64,000 nt of DNA from assembly GCF_003086295.3 (NCBI RefSeq), contig NC_092051.1:76137772-76201771 (forward strand). Direction: 5' to 3'. How positions within the stretch are numbered: the first letter of the stretch is position 1; each line of letters begins with the position of its first letter. This document shows, piece by piece, positions 11,901-24,412 of the stretch. The notes under the pieces were generated by a model, which was not told the origin of the DNA, did not search any database, and saw only the letters and a list, made by a program, of their open reading frames with translations. The DNA is from Arachis hypogaea. Lineage: Eukaryota > Streptophyta > Magnoliopsida > Fabales > Fabaceae. The position numbers were made by a program, and so were the translations under genes.

Positions 11901-13620
11901 TGGTGCACGAAATTGTGATCTCAGGCAACGGCGCTAAAAACTCTGTACGCACGTCTTAATCGCTTTTCATTCACAACTTCGATACAACTAACCAACAAGT
12001 ACATTGGGTCGTCCAAGTAATAAACCTTACGTGAGTAAGGGTCGATCCCACGAGATTGTTGGTATGAAGCAAGCTATGGTCATCTTGTAAATCTCAGTCA
12101 GGCGGATAATAATTGGTTATGGAGTTTTCAAAAATAAATAATGAATAGACAGAAAATAAAGATAGAAATACTTATGTATATCATTAGTGAGAATTTCAGA
12201 TAAAGGTATAGAGATGCTTTCGTCCCTCTGAACTTCTGCTTTCCTGCTGCCTTCATCCAATCAGTCCTACTCCTTTCTATGGCTGGTTTTATGTAAGGAC
12301 ATCACCATTGTCAATGGCTACTTTTATCCTCTCTGGAAAATGGTCCGATGCGCTGTCACTGCATGGCTAATCATCTGGAGGCATCACCGTGGTCAATGGC
12401 TGCATCCTATCCTCTTGTGAAAATGGTCCGATGCGCTGTCACTGCATGGCTAATCATCTGAGGTTCTCGATCATACTGGAATAGGATTCACCCTCCTTTT
12501 GCGTCTATCACTACGCCCAGCACTCGCGAGTTTGAAGTTTGTCACAGTCATTCAATCCCAGAATCCTACTCGGAATACCACAAACAAGGTTTAGACTTTC
12601 CGGATTCTCGTGAATGCCGCCATCAATCTAGCTTATACCACGAAGATTCTGATTAAGAGATCCAAGAGATAATCATCCAATCTAAGGTGGAACGGAAGTG
12701 GTTGTCAGGCACGCGTTCGTGGGGGAATGATGATGATTGTCACGTTCATCACATTCGTGTTGAAGTGCGAATGAATATCTTAGAAGTGGAATAAGTTGAG
12801 TTGAATAGAAAAACAGTAGTACTTTGCATTAATTCATGAGGGACAGCAGAGCTCCACACCTTAATCTATGGAGTGCAGAAACTCTACCGTTTGAAGATAC
12901 ATAAGTGAAAGGTTCAGGCATGGCCGAATAGCCAGCCCCCTAAACGTGATCACAGGATCAAAAATACAATCCAGGATCTTCCAAAAGATCTCAAATACAA
13001 TAGTAAAAAGTCCTATTTATACTAAACTAGTTACTAGGGTTTACAAAAGTAAGTAATTGATGCATAAATCCACTTCCAGGCCCACTTGGTGTGTGCTTGG
13101 GCTGAGCTTTAGCTTTCCATGTGCAGAGGCTTCTTTTGGAGTTGAACGCCAAGTTGTAACGTATTTCTGGCGTTCAACTCTGGCTTGTAACGTTTTTCTG
13201 GCGTTTAACTCCAGACAGCAGCGTAGAACTGGAGTTCAACGCCCTTTTACATCGTCTAAACTCGACCAAAGTATGAACTATTATATATTTTTGGAAATCC
13301 CTGGATGTCTAATTTCTAACGCAATTGGAAGCGCGCCATTTTGAGTTCTGTAGCTCCAGAAAATCCATTTTGAGTGCAAGGAGGTCAGAATCCAACAGCA
13401 TCAGCAGTCCTTCTTCAACCTCTGAATCTGATTTTTGCTCAGGTCCCTCAATTTCAGCCAGAAAATATCTGAAATCACAGAAAAACACACAAACTCATAG
13501 TAAAGTCCAGAAATGTGAATTTAACATAAAAACTAATAAAAATATCCCTAAAAGTAACTAGATTCTACTAAAAACATACTAAAAACAATGCCAAAAAGCG
13601 TATAAATTATCCGCTCATCA
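11901..13620 (-). repeat. 3' LTR, near-identical copy of D 3' LTR
   Basis: 1720 bp. In sense it starts TGATGAGCGGATAATTT at 13620 and ends GTGCACCA at 11901. It differs from 41304-43020 by scattered single-base changes and homopolymer indels only. It contains the GGCGTTCAACTC/GAACGCC palindrome group at 13135-13250. Confidence 0.9.
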
Positions 13621-14799
13621 CAACACCAAACTTAAATTGTTGCTTGTCCCCAAGCAACTGAAAATCAAATAGGATAAAAAGAAGAGAATATACTATAAAT
13701 TCCAAACTATCAATGAAACATAGCTCCAATCAGATGAGCGGGACTTGTAGCTTTTTGCCTCTTGAATAGTTTTGGCATCTCACTTTATCCATTGAGGTTC
13801 AGAATGATTGGCATCTATAGGAACTCAGAGTTCAGATAGTGTTATTGATTCTCCTAGTTCAGTATGTTGATTCTTGAACACAGCTACTTTATGAGTCTTG
13901 GCCGTGGCCCTAAGCACTTTGTTTTCCAGTATTACCACCGGATACATAAATGCCACAGACACATAATTGGGTGAACCTTTTCAGATTGTGACTCAGCTTT
14001 GCTAAAGTCCCCAATTAGAGGTGTCTAGGGTTCTTAAGCACACTCTTCTTTTGCTTTGGACCTTGACTTTAACCGCTCAGTCTCAAGTTTTCACTTGACA
14101 CCTTCACGCCACAAGCACATGGTTAGGGACAGCTTGGTTTAGCCGCTTAGGCCGGGATTTTATTCCTTTAGGCCCTCCTATCCACTGATGCTCAAAGCCT
14201 TGGGATCCTTTTTATTTACCCTTGCCTTTTGGTTTTAAGAGCTTTTGTCTTTTTCTGCTTGCTTTTTTCTCTCTTTTTTTTTCGCTATTTTTTTTCTATT
14301 TTTTTTTTTGCAAGCTTTTGTATTCACTGCTTTTTCTTGCTTCAAGAATCATTTTTATGATTTTTTAGATTATCAAATAACATGTCTCCTTGTCATCATT
14401 CTTTCAAGAGCCAACATATTTAACATTCTTAAACAACAACTTCAAAAGACATATGCACTGTTCAAGCATTCATTCAGAAGAAGCATTGTCACCACATCAA
14501 TATAATTAAACTGAGTTCAAGGATAAATTCGAAACTCATGTACTTCTTGTTCTTTTGAATTAAAATATTTTTTATTTAAGAGAGGTGATGGATTCATAGG
14601 ACATTTATAACCTTAAGACAAAGTTACTAAATACTAATGATCATGTAATAAGACACAAACTTAGATAAGCACTTAACATAGAAAATGAAAAACAGAGAAT
14701 GAAAGAACAAGGAATGAGTCCACCTTAGTGATGATGGCATTTTCTCCTTGAGGAACCAATGATGTCCTTGAGCTCTTCTATGTCTCTTCCTTGTCTTTG
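13621..14799 (-). other. 3' non-coding internal region of the D copy
   Basis: No gene. In sense it ends with the hairpin at 13658-13639 (stem GTTGCTTG and CAAGCAAC, loop GGGA), followed by AATTTAAGTTTGGTGTTG up to the LTR. A further hairpin at 14098-14083 pairs TCAAGT with ACTTGA around GAAA. T-rich stretches near 14245-14340 produce spurious small ORFs. Confidence 0.65.
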
Positions 14800-15111
14800 T
14801 TACTCCTCCCTCATTGCTTTTTGATCTTCTCTAATTTCATGAAGGATGATGGAGTGCTCTTGATGTTCCACCCTTAGTTGTCCCCAATAATTGTGTGGAG
14901 GAAAATGTATCCCTTGAGGTATCTTAGGGATTTCTTGATGATGAGCTTCCTCATGTGCCTGTTGAGATCCATGAATGTGCTCTCTTGTTTGCTCCATCCT
15001 TTTCTTAGTGATGGGCTTGTGAGATGAATCTTTCCATCTCCCATGGCCAGAGGTGGAAGCAATTGTCTTCCCTTTCCTCTTTCTTGAGGTTTCTCTGGCC
15101 TTAGGTGCCAT
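14800..15111 (-). CDS. ORF2 with deleted core (D copy)
   Basis: 103 codons starting MAPKARETSRKRKGK at 15111. The N-terminus matches ORF2 of C (53801), then the sequence jumps to the C-terminal part (ITKKRMEQTR, PHNYWGQLRVEHQEH). About 740 bp corresponding to C 53890-54625 are missing, including the whole conserved core. A TAA stop ends it after MREE, as in C. The second copy of this locus at 44506 has CAA there and reads 24 codons further. Product unknown; probably no longer functional. Confidence 0.6.
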   Translation of the reverse strand: MAPKARETSRKRKGKTIASTSGHGRWKDSSHKPITKKRMEQTREHIHGSQQAHEEAHHQEIPKIPQGIHFPPHNYWGQLRVEHQEHSIILHEIREDQKAMREE

Positions 15112-15166
15112 TAATGGTTATGGAAAAACAAAAAAGCTATGCTTTTACCACACCAAACTTAGAATG

Positions 15167-15184
15167 TTGCTCGCCCTCGAGCAA
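15167..15184 (-). other. AGGA-type hairpin upstream of ORF2 (D copy)
   Basis: In sense, TTGCTCG pairs with CGAGCAA around AGGG, followed by CATTCTAAGTTTGGTGTGG and then the ORF2 start. Confidence 0.6.
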
Positions 15185-15464
15185 AAGAAGAAAGAATAGA
15201 AGAAGAAGAGGAAGAAGATATGGAGGAGATGGAGGGGTGTGTGTATTCGGTCATATGGGTGGGATTGGGTGGGAAAGAGATGTTGAATTTTGAAGGTAGG
15301 TAGGTGTATGGATGTGAGTGGTAAATGGAAAACAGAAGGGATGACCATGAATGGAGAGAGAGAGAGGGTGAGGTAGGTGGGGATCCTGTGAGGTCCACAA
15401 ATCCTAAGGTGTCAAGGAATTGTATCCCTGCACCAATTAGGCATGTAAAATGCCTTTGCATGCA

Positions 15465-15835
15465 ATTCTGGCGTTTAAACGCTGAATTGATGCTTGTTCT
15501 GGGCGTTCAGCGCCCAGATGCAGCATATTTCTGGCGTTGAACACCAGCCAGATGCTTGTTTCTGGCGTTCAGTGCCAACTTTCCTCACTGTGCATTTCTG
15601 GCATCTGAACGCCAGGATGCTGCTTGTTTCTGGCGTTCAACGCCAGATCCATGCTCTGTTCTGGCTTTGAACGCCAGCCAGATGCTCCTTACTGGCGTTT
15701 AAACACCAGTAAGATCCTCCTCCAGGGTGTGATTTTTCTTCTGCTATTTTTGATTCTGTTTTTAATTTTTTGATTTATTTTGTGATTCCACATGATCATG
15801 AACCTAATAAAACATGAAATAACAATAAAATAGAA
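15465..15835. repeat. GGCGTTnAACGCC palindrome array
   Basis: At least eight CTGGCGTT...AACGCCAG palindromes or half-palindromes, several perfect (for example CTGGCGTTCAACGCCAG near 15630), spaced 25-40 bp. The same array is at 44860-45115. A poor, indel-rich second version follows at 15945-16115. Confidence 0.85.
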
Positions 15836-16238
15836 AAAGTGAGTAGGTGGGATCTGTGTGTCACAGATCTGAGTGATCCTGTGTCATAATCTGAGGTGTT
15901 CAAGATTTACAACTTGCACCAAATGCATGCTTGCACACAACTCTGGCTTCAGCCAGATTGGTGTTCTGCGCATGAACGCATTTTGCCATTTCTTGACGCC
16001 AACATGCTTGTTCTGGCGTTCACGCCCTTCTCCATGCAATTCTGCTTCCCCCAGATCTGCCTTTTCTGGCGTTGCGCCAGCCAATGCTTCTTACTGCGTT
16101 TAACGCCAGTAAGTCTTCTCAGGTGTGATTTTCTTCTGTTTTTTGATTCGTTTTCATTTTTATATTTATTGTGTGACTCCACATGATCATGAACTAATAA
16201 AACATGAAAGAACAAAAAATAGAATTAGATAAATAAAA
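15836..16238. other. Chimeric junction and degraded second copy of palindrome region
   Basis: From 15836 the text matches the region starting near 15365 again, with many single-base deletions, and returns to the same end point (CCACATGATCATGAAC) at 16180. One path through the element cannot contain both copies, so this looks like two sequences spliced together. Confidence 0.6.
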
Positions 16239-16286
16239 ATTGGGTTGCTTCCCAATAAGCACTTCTTTAATGTCAATAGCTTGACA
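16239..16286 (-). other. Post-ORF1 tandem hairpin pair, element E
   Basis: In sense, hairpin 1 (16286-16271) pairs TGTCAA with TTGACA around GCTA. Hairpin 2 (16256-16239) pairs ATTGGG with CCCAAT around AAGCAA. It is 9 nt past the end of the gag frame. Confidence 0.65.
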
Positions 16287-16294
16287 GTGGGCTC

Positions 16295-18627
16295 TCATGG
16301 AGCCTCACAGATGTTCAGAGTATTGTTGAGACTTCCCAACACCAAACTTAGAGTTTGGATATGGAAGTTCAACACCAAACTTAGAGTTTGGTTGTGGCCT
16401 CCCAACACCAAACTTAGAGTTTGACTGTGGGGGCTCTGGTTGACTCTGTTTTGAGAGAAGCTTTTATGCTTCCTCTCCATGTTTACAGAAGGATGTCCTT
16501 GAGTTTTAAACTCAAGGGAGTCCTCATTCAATTGAAGGACTAGTTCACCTCTGTCAACATCAATCACAGCTCTTGCTGTGGCTAGGAAGGGTCTTCCAAG
16601 GATGATGATTCATCCTCATCCTTCCAGTATCTAGGACTATGAAATCAGCAGGGATGTAAAGGCCTTCAACCTTTACTAACACGTCCTCTACTTGTCCATA
16701 AGCCTGTTTTCTTGAATTGTCTGCCATCTCTAATGAGATTTTAGCAGCTTGTACCCCATAGATTCCCAGTTTCTCTATTACAGAGAGGGGCATGAGGTTT
16801 ATCCCTGAACCAAGGTCACACAGAGCCTTTTCAAAGATCATGTTGCCTATGGTACAAGGTATTACGAACTTTCCAGGATCCTGTTTCTTCTGAGGCAATG
16901 TCAGTTGATCCAGATCACTTAGTTCATTGGTGAACAGGGAGGTTCATCTTCCCAAGTCTCAATACCAAATAATTTGGCATTCAGCTTCATGATTGCACCA
17001 AGAACTTGGCAGCTTGCTCTCAGTAACATCCTCATTTTCTTCAGAAGAGGAATACTCATCAGAGCTCATGAATGGCATAAGAAGGTTCAATAGAATCTCT
17101 ATGGTCTCTAGATGAGTCTCAGATTCCTTTGGTTCCTCAGAGGGAAGCTCCTTATTGATCATTGGACGTCCCAGGAGGTCTTCCTCCTAGGATTCACGTC
17201 CTCACCTCCCTTCAGGTTCGGCCATGGTGGTTATGTCAATGGCCTTGCACTCTCCTTTTGGATTTTCTTCTGTATTGCTTGGGAGAGCACTAGGGGGGAT
17301 TTCAGTGATCCTTTTACTCAGCTGGCCCACTTGTACTTCCAAATTTCTAATGGAAGACCTTGTTTCATTTATGAAAATTACAGTGGCCTTGGACAGATCA
17401 GAGACTAAGTTTGCTAAATTAGAGGTATTTTGTTCAGAGTTCTCTGTCTGTTGCTGAGTGGATGATGGAAAAGGTTTACTATTGTTAAACCTATTTCTTC
17501 CACCATTATTAAAGCCTTGTTGAGGCTTTTGTTGATCCTTCCATGAGAAATTTGGATGATTTCTCCATGATGGATTATATGTGTTTCCATAAGGTTCACC
17601 ATATAATTTACCTCTGCTATTGCAGGGTTTTCAGGATCATAAGCTTCTTCTTCAGAAGATGCCTCTTGAGTACTGTTGGATGCAGCTTGCATTCTATTCA
17701 GACTCTGAGAAATCATATTGACTTGCTGAGTCAATATTTTATTCTGAGCCAGTATGCCATTCAGAGTATCAATTTCAAGAACTCCCTTCTTCATAGGCGT
17801 CCATTACTCACAGGATTCCTCTCAGAAGTGTACATGAACTGGTTATTAGCAACCATGTCAATGAGTTCTTGAGCTTCTGCAGGCGTTTTCTTTAGGTGAA
17901 TGGATCCATCTGCAGAAGTATCTAATGACATTTTAGCCAATTCAGATAGACCATCATAGAATATATCCAGGATGGTCCATTCTGTAAGCATGTCAGAAGG
18001 ACACTTTTTGGTCAGTCCTTTGTATCTCTCCCAAGCTTCATAGAGGGATTCACCTTCTTTCTGTCTGAAGGTCTGAACATCCACTCTAATCTTACTCAGC
18101 TTTTGAGGAGGAAAGAACTTGGCTAGGAAAGCCTTGACCAGCTTATCCCAAGAGTTCAGGTTATCCTTAGGTTGAGAGTCCAACCATACTCTAGCTCTGT
18201 CTCTTACAGCAAAAGGGAAAAGCATGAGCCTGTAGACTTCAGGATCTACTCCATTAGTCTTAACAGTATCATATATCTGCAAGAATTCAGTTAAGAACTA
18301 AAAAGGATCTTCAGATGGAAGTCCATGAAACTTGCAGTTCTGCTGCATCAGAGAAACTAATTGAGGTTTAAGCTCAAAATTGTTTGCTCCAATGGCAGGA
18401 ATGGAGATGCTTCTTCCATGTAAATTGGAATTAAGTGCAGTAAAGTCACCAAGCATCCTCCTTGCATTATTATTATTTCCGGCTGCCATCTCCTCTTCTT
18501 GTTCTAAAATTTCTGAAAGGTGCTTGCTGGATTGTTGTAATTTAGCTTCTCTTAGTTTCCTCTTCAGAGTCCTTTCAGGTTCTGGATCTGCTTCAACAAG
18601 AATGTTCTTGTATTTGCTCCTGCTCAT
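16295..18627 (-). pseudogene. gag: Element E gag plus protease-like polyprotein, frameshifted
   Basis: Colinear with the intact ORF of D but broken into at least six pieces by one- or two-base indels (near 18295, 17790, 17580-17600, 17170, 16950, 16605) and stops. Visible parts: MSRSKYKNILVEADPEPERT (start 18627), gag core with AVRDRARVWLDSQ and FPPQKLSKIRVDVQTFRQK (18200-18070), protease-like CDLGSGINLMPLSV (about 16830-16790), and three tandem coding copies of the FGVG/SLVL-frame repeat (16330-16430). Many lesions are homopolymer indels, so part of the damage may be sequencing error. No zinc knuckle, no polymerase. Confidence 0.88.
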
Positions 18628-20382
18628 ATGAAAAAGAAGGACAGAAAAATAATAATAACAATAGGGATCCTTTTTACTACAGTATAGAGGTCCTTGTGTG
18701 AGTAGATGAATAAATAAATAGAAGGATATGAGAGAGAAAGAGAATTTTCGAAAATAATTTTTGAAAAAGAGTTAGTGATTTTTGAAAATAGTTTTTGAAA
18801 AAGGTTAGTAATTTTTCAAAAATTAAAATCAAAAATTAAAATAATTAGTTAATTAAAAAGAATTTTTGAAAAAGAGGGAAGATATTTTCGAAAATTAGAG
18901 AGAGAGAGTTAGTTAGGTAGTTTTAAAAAAGATAAGAAGCAAACAAAAAGTTAGTTAGTTAGTTGAAACAAATTTGAAAATCAATTTTGAAAAGATAAGA
19001 AGATAAGAAGTTAGAAAAGATATTTTAAAATCAAATTTTCGAAAAAGATATGATTTTGAAAAAGATAAGATAGAAGGATATTTTCGAAAAGATATGATTG
19101 AAATTAGTTTTGAAAAAGATTTGATTTTTAAAATCACAATTAATGACTTGATTCACAAGAAATCATAAGATATGATTCTAGAACTTAAAGTTTGAATCTT
19201 TCTTAACAAGCAAGTAACAAACTTGAAATTTTTGAATCAAAACATTAATTGATGATGTTATTTTCGAAAATAAAGATAAGAAAAAGATTTTTGAAAAATA
19301 TTTTTAAAATTTTTGAAAATAAGAAAAATGAAAAGGATTCGATTTTTTGAAAAAGATTTTGAAAAAGATAAGATTTTTAAATTGAAAATTTGATTTGACT
19401 CATAAAAACAACTAGATTTTAAAAATTTTTGAAAAAGTCAAATCTAATTTTCGAAATTTTAAGAGAGAAAAAGGGGAAGATATTTTTTTTTATTTTTGAA
19501 TTTTTAATGATGAGAGAGAAAGACATGAAAATGATGCAATGCATGAAAATTTTGGATTAAAACAGTGAATGCATGCAAGAATGCTATGAATGTCAAGATG
19601 AACACCAAGAACACTTTGAATGTCAAGATGAACATCAAGAACTTATTTTTGAAAATTTTATATGCAAAGAAAACATGCAAGACACCAAACTTAAAAATTT
19701 TTCATGTATAGACACTATGAATGCAAGAATGCATATGAAAAATAAGAAAAGACACAAAACATGAAAACATCAAGATCAAACAAGAAGACTTACCAAGAAC
19801 AACTTGAAGATCATGAAGAACACTATGAATGCATGAATTTTTCGAAAAATGCAAGATGAACATGCAATTGACACCAAACTTTAAATCTGACTCAAGAATC
19901 AAACAAGAAATATAAAATATTTTTTTATTTTTATGATTTTATGATTTTTTTGTATTTTCTTTTAATAATTTTTTTTCGAAAATCATTTTGAAAAAGAAAA
20001 ATAAGGATTCCAAAATTTTTAATATGAATTCCAGGAATCTTATGCTCTTTAGTCTAAAGCTCCAATCAAAGGGTCAGGCATGGCTTAATAGCCAGCCAAG
20101 CTTTAGTATGTAACTCAGACATGACACGCCTGACATTCCCTACCAAGAAGAATTAGACATGGCTTTACAGCAAGTCAGGCTTCAATATGCTTCATGAAAC
20201 ACTAGAATTCATTCTTAAAAATTCTGAAGAAAAATATATTTTTGAAAAGAAATTTTTTTTTTTTTCAAAAACAGATGAGAAATTTTTCAAAGGTTTTTGA
20301 AAAATTTTTTGAAAAGAAAACGAACGGAAAATTACCCAATCTGAGAAACAAGATGAACCGTCAGTTGTCCAAACTCAAACAA
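18628..20382 (-). other. Element E leader
   Basis: 1.75 kb with no gene. In sense it is a U-rich series of short repeats around TTTTCAAAAATC and TATCTTTTC. CACCAAACTT motifs (sense AAGTTTGGTG) occur near 19682 and 19873. Small ORFs here are low-complexity. Confidence 0.6.
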
Positions 20383-20400
20383 TCCCCGGCAACGGCGCCA
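20383..20400 (-). other. Primer-binding site (tRNA-Asp), element E
   Basis: Exact TGGCGCCGTTGCCGGGGA in sense, 6 nt from the LTR end at 20407. Confidence 0.9.
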
Positions 20401-20406
20401 AAAACT

Positions 20407-22119
20407 TGGTGCACGAAATTGTGATCTCAGGCAACGGCGCCAGAAACTCTGTACGCACGTCTTAATAAATCGTTTTTCATTCACAACTTCGATACAACTA
20501 ACCTGCAAGTGCATTGGGTCGTCCAAGTAATAAACCTTACGTGAGTAAGGGTCGATCCCACGGAGATTGTTGGTATGAAGCAAGCTATGGTCATCTTGTA
20601 AATCTCAGTCAGGCGGATATAAAATAGTTATGGAGTTTTCGAAAATAAATAATAAATAGATAGAAACTAAGGATAGAAATACTTATGAAATTCATTGGTT
20701 AGAATTTTAGATAAGCGTATAAAGATGCATTCGTTCCTCTGAACCTCTACTTTCCTGCTGTCTTCATCCAATCAATCTTACTCCTTTCCATGGCTGGCTT
20801 TATGTAAGGACATCACCATTGTCAATGGCTACTTTTAATCATCTCTGGAAAATGGTCCGATGCGCTGTCACTGCATGGCTAATCGTCTGGAGGCATCACC
20901 CTTGTCAATGGCTGCATCCCATCCTCTTGTGAAAATGGTCCAAATGCTCTGTCACAGCACGGCTAATCATCTGAGGTTCTCGATCATACTGGAATAGGAT
21001 TCACCCTCCTTTTGCGTCTGTCACTATGCCCAGCACTTGCGAGTTTGAAGTTCGTCACAGTCATTCAATCCCATAGTCCTACTCGGAATACCACAGACAA
21101 GGTTTAGACTTTCCAGACTCTCATGAATGCCGCCATCAATCTAGCTTATACCACGAAGATTCTAATTAAGAGATCCAAGAGATACTCATTCAATCTAAGG
21201 TAGAACGGAAGTGGTTGTCAGGCACGCGTTCATAGGGAATGATGATGATTGTCACGTTCATCACATTCAGGTTGAAGTGCGAATGAATATCTTAGAAGCG
21301 GAATAAGTTGAATTGAATAGAAAAACAGTAGTACTTTGCATTGATCTTTGAGGAACAGTAGAGCTCCACACCTTAATCTATGGAGTGTAGAAACTCTACC
21401 GTTGAAAATACATAAGTGAAAGGTCCAGGCATGGCCGAATGGCCAGCCCCCAAAACGTGATCAAAGATGATCCGAAGATCATAAGATGTCTAATACAATA
21501 GTAAAAAGTCCTATTTATACTAAACTAGTTACTAGGGTTTACAGAAGTAAGTAATTGATGCATAAATCCACTTTCGGGGCCCACTTGGTGTGTGCTTGGG
21601 CTGAGCTTGAATGTTACACGTGCAGAGGCTCTTTCTGGAGTTGAACGCCAGGTTGTAACATATTTCTGGCATTCAACTCTGGTTTGTGACTTGTTTTTGG
21701 CGTTTAACTCCAGACAGCAGCGTAGAACTGGCGTTCAACGCCCTTTTACGTCATCTAAACTCGGCCAAAGTATGGGTTATTATACATTGCTGGAAAGACC
21801 TGAATGTCTACTTTCCAACGCAATTGGAAGCGCGCCATTTTGAGTTCTGTAGCTCCAGAAAATCCATTTTGAGTGCAGGGAGGTCACAATCCAACAGCAA
21901 CAGCAGTCCTTCTTCTACCTCTGAATCTGATTTTTGCTCAAGTCCCTCAATTTTAGCCAGAAAATACCTGAAATCACAGAAAAACACACAAACTTATAGT
22001 AAAGTCCAGAAATGTGAATTTAACATAAAAACTAATGAAAACATCCCTAAAAGTAACCAGATTCTACTAAAAACATACTAAAAACAGTGCCAAAAAGCGT
22101 ATAAATTATCCGCTCATCA
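20407..22119 (-). repeat. 5' LTR of element E
   Basis: 1713 bp, sense start TGATGAGCGG at 22119, end GTGCACCA at 20407. It contains an extra PBS-like copy (20442-20430) and the palindrome group at 21640-21750. It abuts the LTR of F at 22120, missing the first 131 bases of that LTR, as expected if E inserted into F. Confidence 0.9.
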
Positions 22120-23537
22120 CTTAGTCAGGCAAACAGTAAAAGATGGTTGTTGGTGTAAAATGCATAAGTAGTAAAAAGAAAGTAAAAACAAAGCTAATAA
22201 ACAGAATTGGAGTAAAACAATGATGAGAAAATAGTTAAGGTCTCGTAGATGTTTACTTTTCCGGATTAAAACATCTTACCAACTATTTTAACAACGAGTG
22301 ATTCATTCTATGGCAAATCATAAGTGATTAAAACCTAATCTCTTAGCGATTTAATCTCCTCTAATACTACTAAAACGCCACAGACAAGGTTAGTTAATTC
22401 AGATCAAAGGGTGAAGTTCAGAAAACTAGTTTAGCACCACAAAAACCTCAATTACTCAAAACTAACCGGATTTTATGTCACATATCTAATTAGCCTAGGT
22501 AAATTGTAGTTTAGGAGGAGTGTTTTCAAGCTGTAGCTCAAGCGAGATACCTCTCTCGAGAATCACAAGAGCTTATGTAGAATAAGATTCAAACTCTCGT
22601 TCCACCCAGATTCATAAGATTAAGAACGAAAATAATACCTTAAAATTGAATCAAACATAAATTAAAATAGAAGAATAATAATCTTAGTCCATAGAAATAA
22701 ACAGAGCTCCTAACTTTAACCAAGAGGTTTAGTTGCTCATAACTTACAGAGAAAAAATGTGGAAGTGAGGAGTCCCCCTCCCAGAGGAAAGATCGAGTGT
22801 GTTCCCTAGGGAGGAAGGAAGTCCCTTATTTATAGTAAAAACCTCTAAGACTAAACCTAGAATTCAAATTTATACTAAATCAAAACAAAATCAAATCTAG
22901 ATCAAATCAAATCTTTTAATTGAAACTCGAATTCTAAACCTAAAAGATATTATTTGTAATTAAAATTTACAAAAAGAAAATAAAAGAAGCTAAGAAGTGC
23001 TAAATCCACTTGAGAGGCCCAAAGAGGAGTGATTCGGGCTGCTGGGGGTGTTTTACTTTAATAATGGGTATTAAATGCCCAAAGGGGAGTGTAACGATGC
23101 TGATTCTGGCCCCCTTGCTGGCGTTCAGCACCGAGAGTTACTCCTTCTTGGGTGCTAAATGTTAGGCTCAGCGTTTAGCGCTAGATTTGGCAGTGATTCC
23201 AGAAAAAAAGGTATCGACTATTATATATTGTTGGAAAGCTCTGGAAGGTAGATTTCTAACGTCGTTAAGACCGTGTCAATTGGACCTATGTAGATTAAGT
23301 TATGCTCGTTGGAACGCTAGGAGTTTAGGGTTGACAGCATCTACTATCCTTTCTTCGTTGTTGTACAAAACTCTGCCAAATTCGCCCGAAATTCACCTGA
23401 AATCATAAAAACACCACAGAAACTCAAAGTAGCATCCAAAGAGGATTTTTACACTAAAATATAATAAAATTTAATAAAATATAACTAAAAACAACTAGAA
23501 AATGAGGGGTAAAAGGGTATAAGATGCTCACGCATCA
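22120..23537 (-). repeat. 3' LTR of element F, truncated
   Basis: Matches 28753-30180 well. Sense start TGATGCGTGAGCATCTT at 23537. The last 131 bases of the LTR are absent at the boundary with element E. Confidence 0.9.
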
Positions 23538-24147
23538 CAACACCAAACATAAACCGTTGCTTGTTCTCAAGCAACCAAAACAATATAGGACCAAAGAAGA
23601 GAAAATGCTTAAGACTTTGAGTTGTCAATGAAGCTCAGGTCTTATTTATGGAATGAAGCTTATGACACTCTATTTCTGAATAGCTTTGGCATCTCACTAC
23701 CCATTGAAGCTCAGGAATATCAACATCCCTTGGAACTAGAACTCGAATGATATTATAGATTCTCTTATTTAGGCTCTAATTGTTTCTTAAACATAGCTTT
23801 TTATTTTCCTTGTGCTTTGCACCTTTGAGCCTAGTCGTGACTCTAAGTGCTTTATTTTCAAGCTTAGCTTGATACATAAACACCACAAGCACTTAACTGG
23901 GGGAACCCTTTGGATTCGACTTTTTAATTGCTTTTATTCCCATACAGTGGTGCTCAGAGCCTTAAGCATACTCTTTAACAGCATTGGGTCACGACTTTAA
24001 ATGTTCAGTCTTAAGGATTACTTGACACTTTCACACCACAAGCATATAGTTAGGAAAACCACTCTTTTGAGCTTTTAGACCAATTTTTACCCTCCTAACC
24101 ATTGATGCTTAAAGCCTTGGACCTTTTTCTTTTGATATTTCTTTTTA
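23538..24147 (-). other. Element F pre-LTR hairpin and 3' non-coding region
   Basis: In sense: hairpin 23575-23556 (GTTGCTTG with CAAGCAAC, loop AGAA), then GGTTTATGTTTGGTGTTG and the LTR. Another hairpin at 23872-23858 pairs TCAAGC with GCTTGA. No gene. Confidence 0.6.
24139..24147. repeat. Target site duplication of the MULE, left copy (TTCTTTTTA)
   Basis: The nine bases TTCTTTTTA are repeated exactly at 25467-25475, flanking the inverted repeats. Nine bases is the usual Mutator-superfamily length. Confidence 0.85.
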
Positions 24148-24412
24148 GAGTAAACTACTATTTCCACCCATGAAAGTTGAAAACGCTGACATATCTACCC
24201 ATAGAAAAAGGAAATTACCATTTGTACCCATGAAATATGGGTTCCGCACAACAAAATTATCCAAACACTAAAAAATTACCTAAAATCTCTAAATTACCCT
24301 TATCTTCACCACCACACCACCTCCTTCACCCAATCACCTTTCTAACCCTAACCCTCTTCACCCTACCACTACCCCTCTTTCCCTTTCTAATCTCAAATTC
24401 CACCACTACCCC

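Larger units (their letters stand above)
11901..22119 (-). mobile_element. Composite D-copy/E element, joined at about 15,836
   Basis: Looks like a full minus-strand element: 3' LTR 11901-13620, internal part, PBS 20400-20383, 5' LTR 22119-20407. The flanks do not agree, however. The left flank is C gag ending ACAGT and the right flank is CTTAG inside the LTR of F. At about 15,836 the sequence jumps back and repeats the post-palindrome region in a second, indel-rich version. The left half is nearly identical to D (41304 to about 45230). The right half (E) is a different family member inserted in the F LTR. I treat it as a chimera, most likely from assembly. Confidence 0.7.

Noticed and set aside
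15465..15715. CRISPR-like regularly spaced repeats
   Set aside because: Units are self-complementary and variable, spacers are similar to each other, and the context is a plant retrotransposon.
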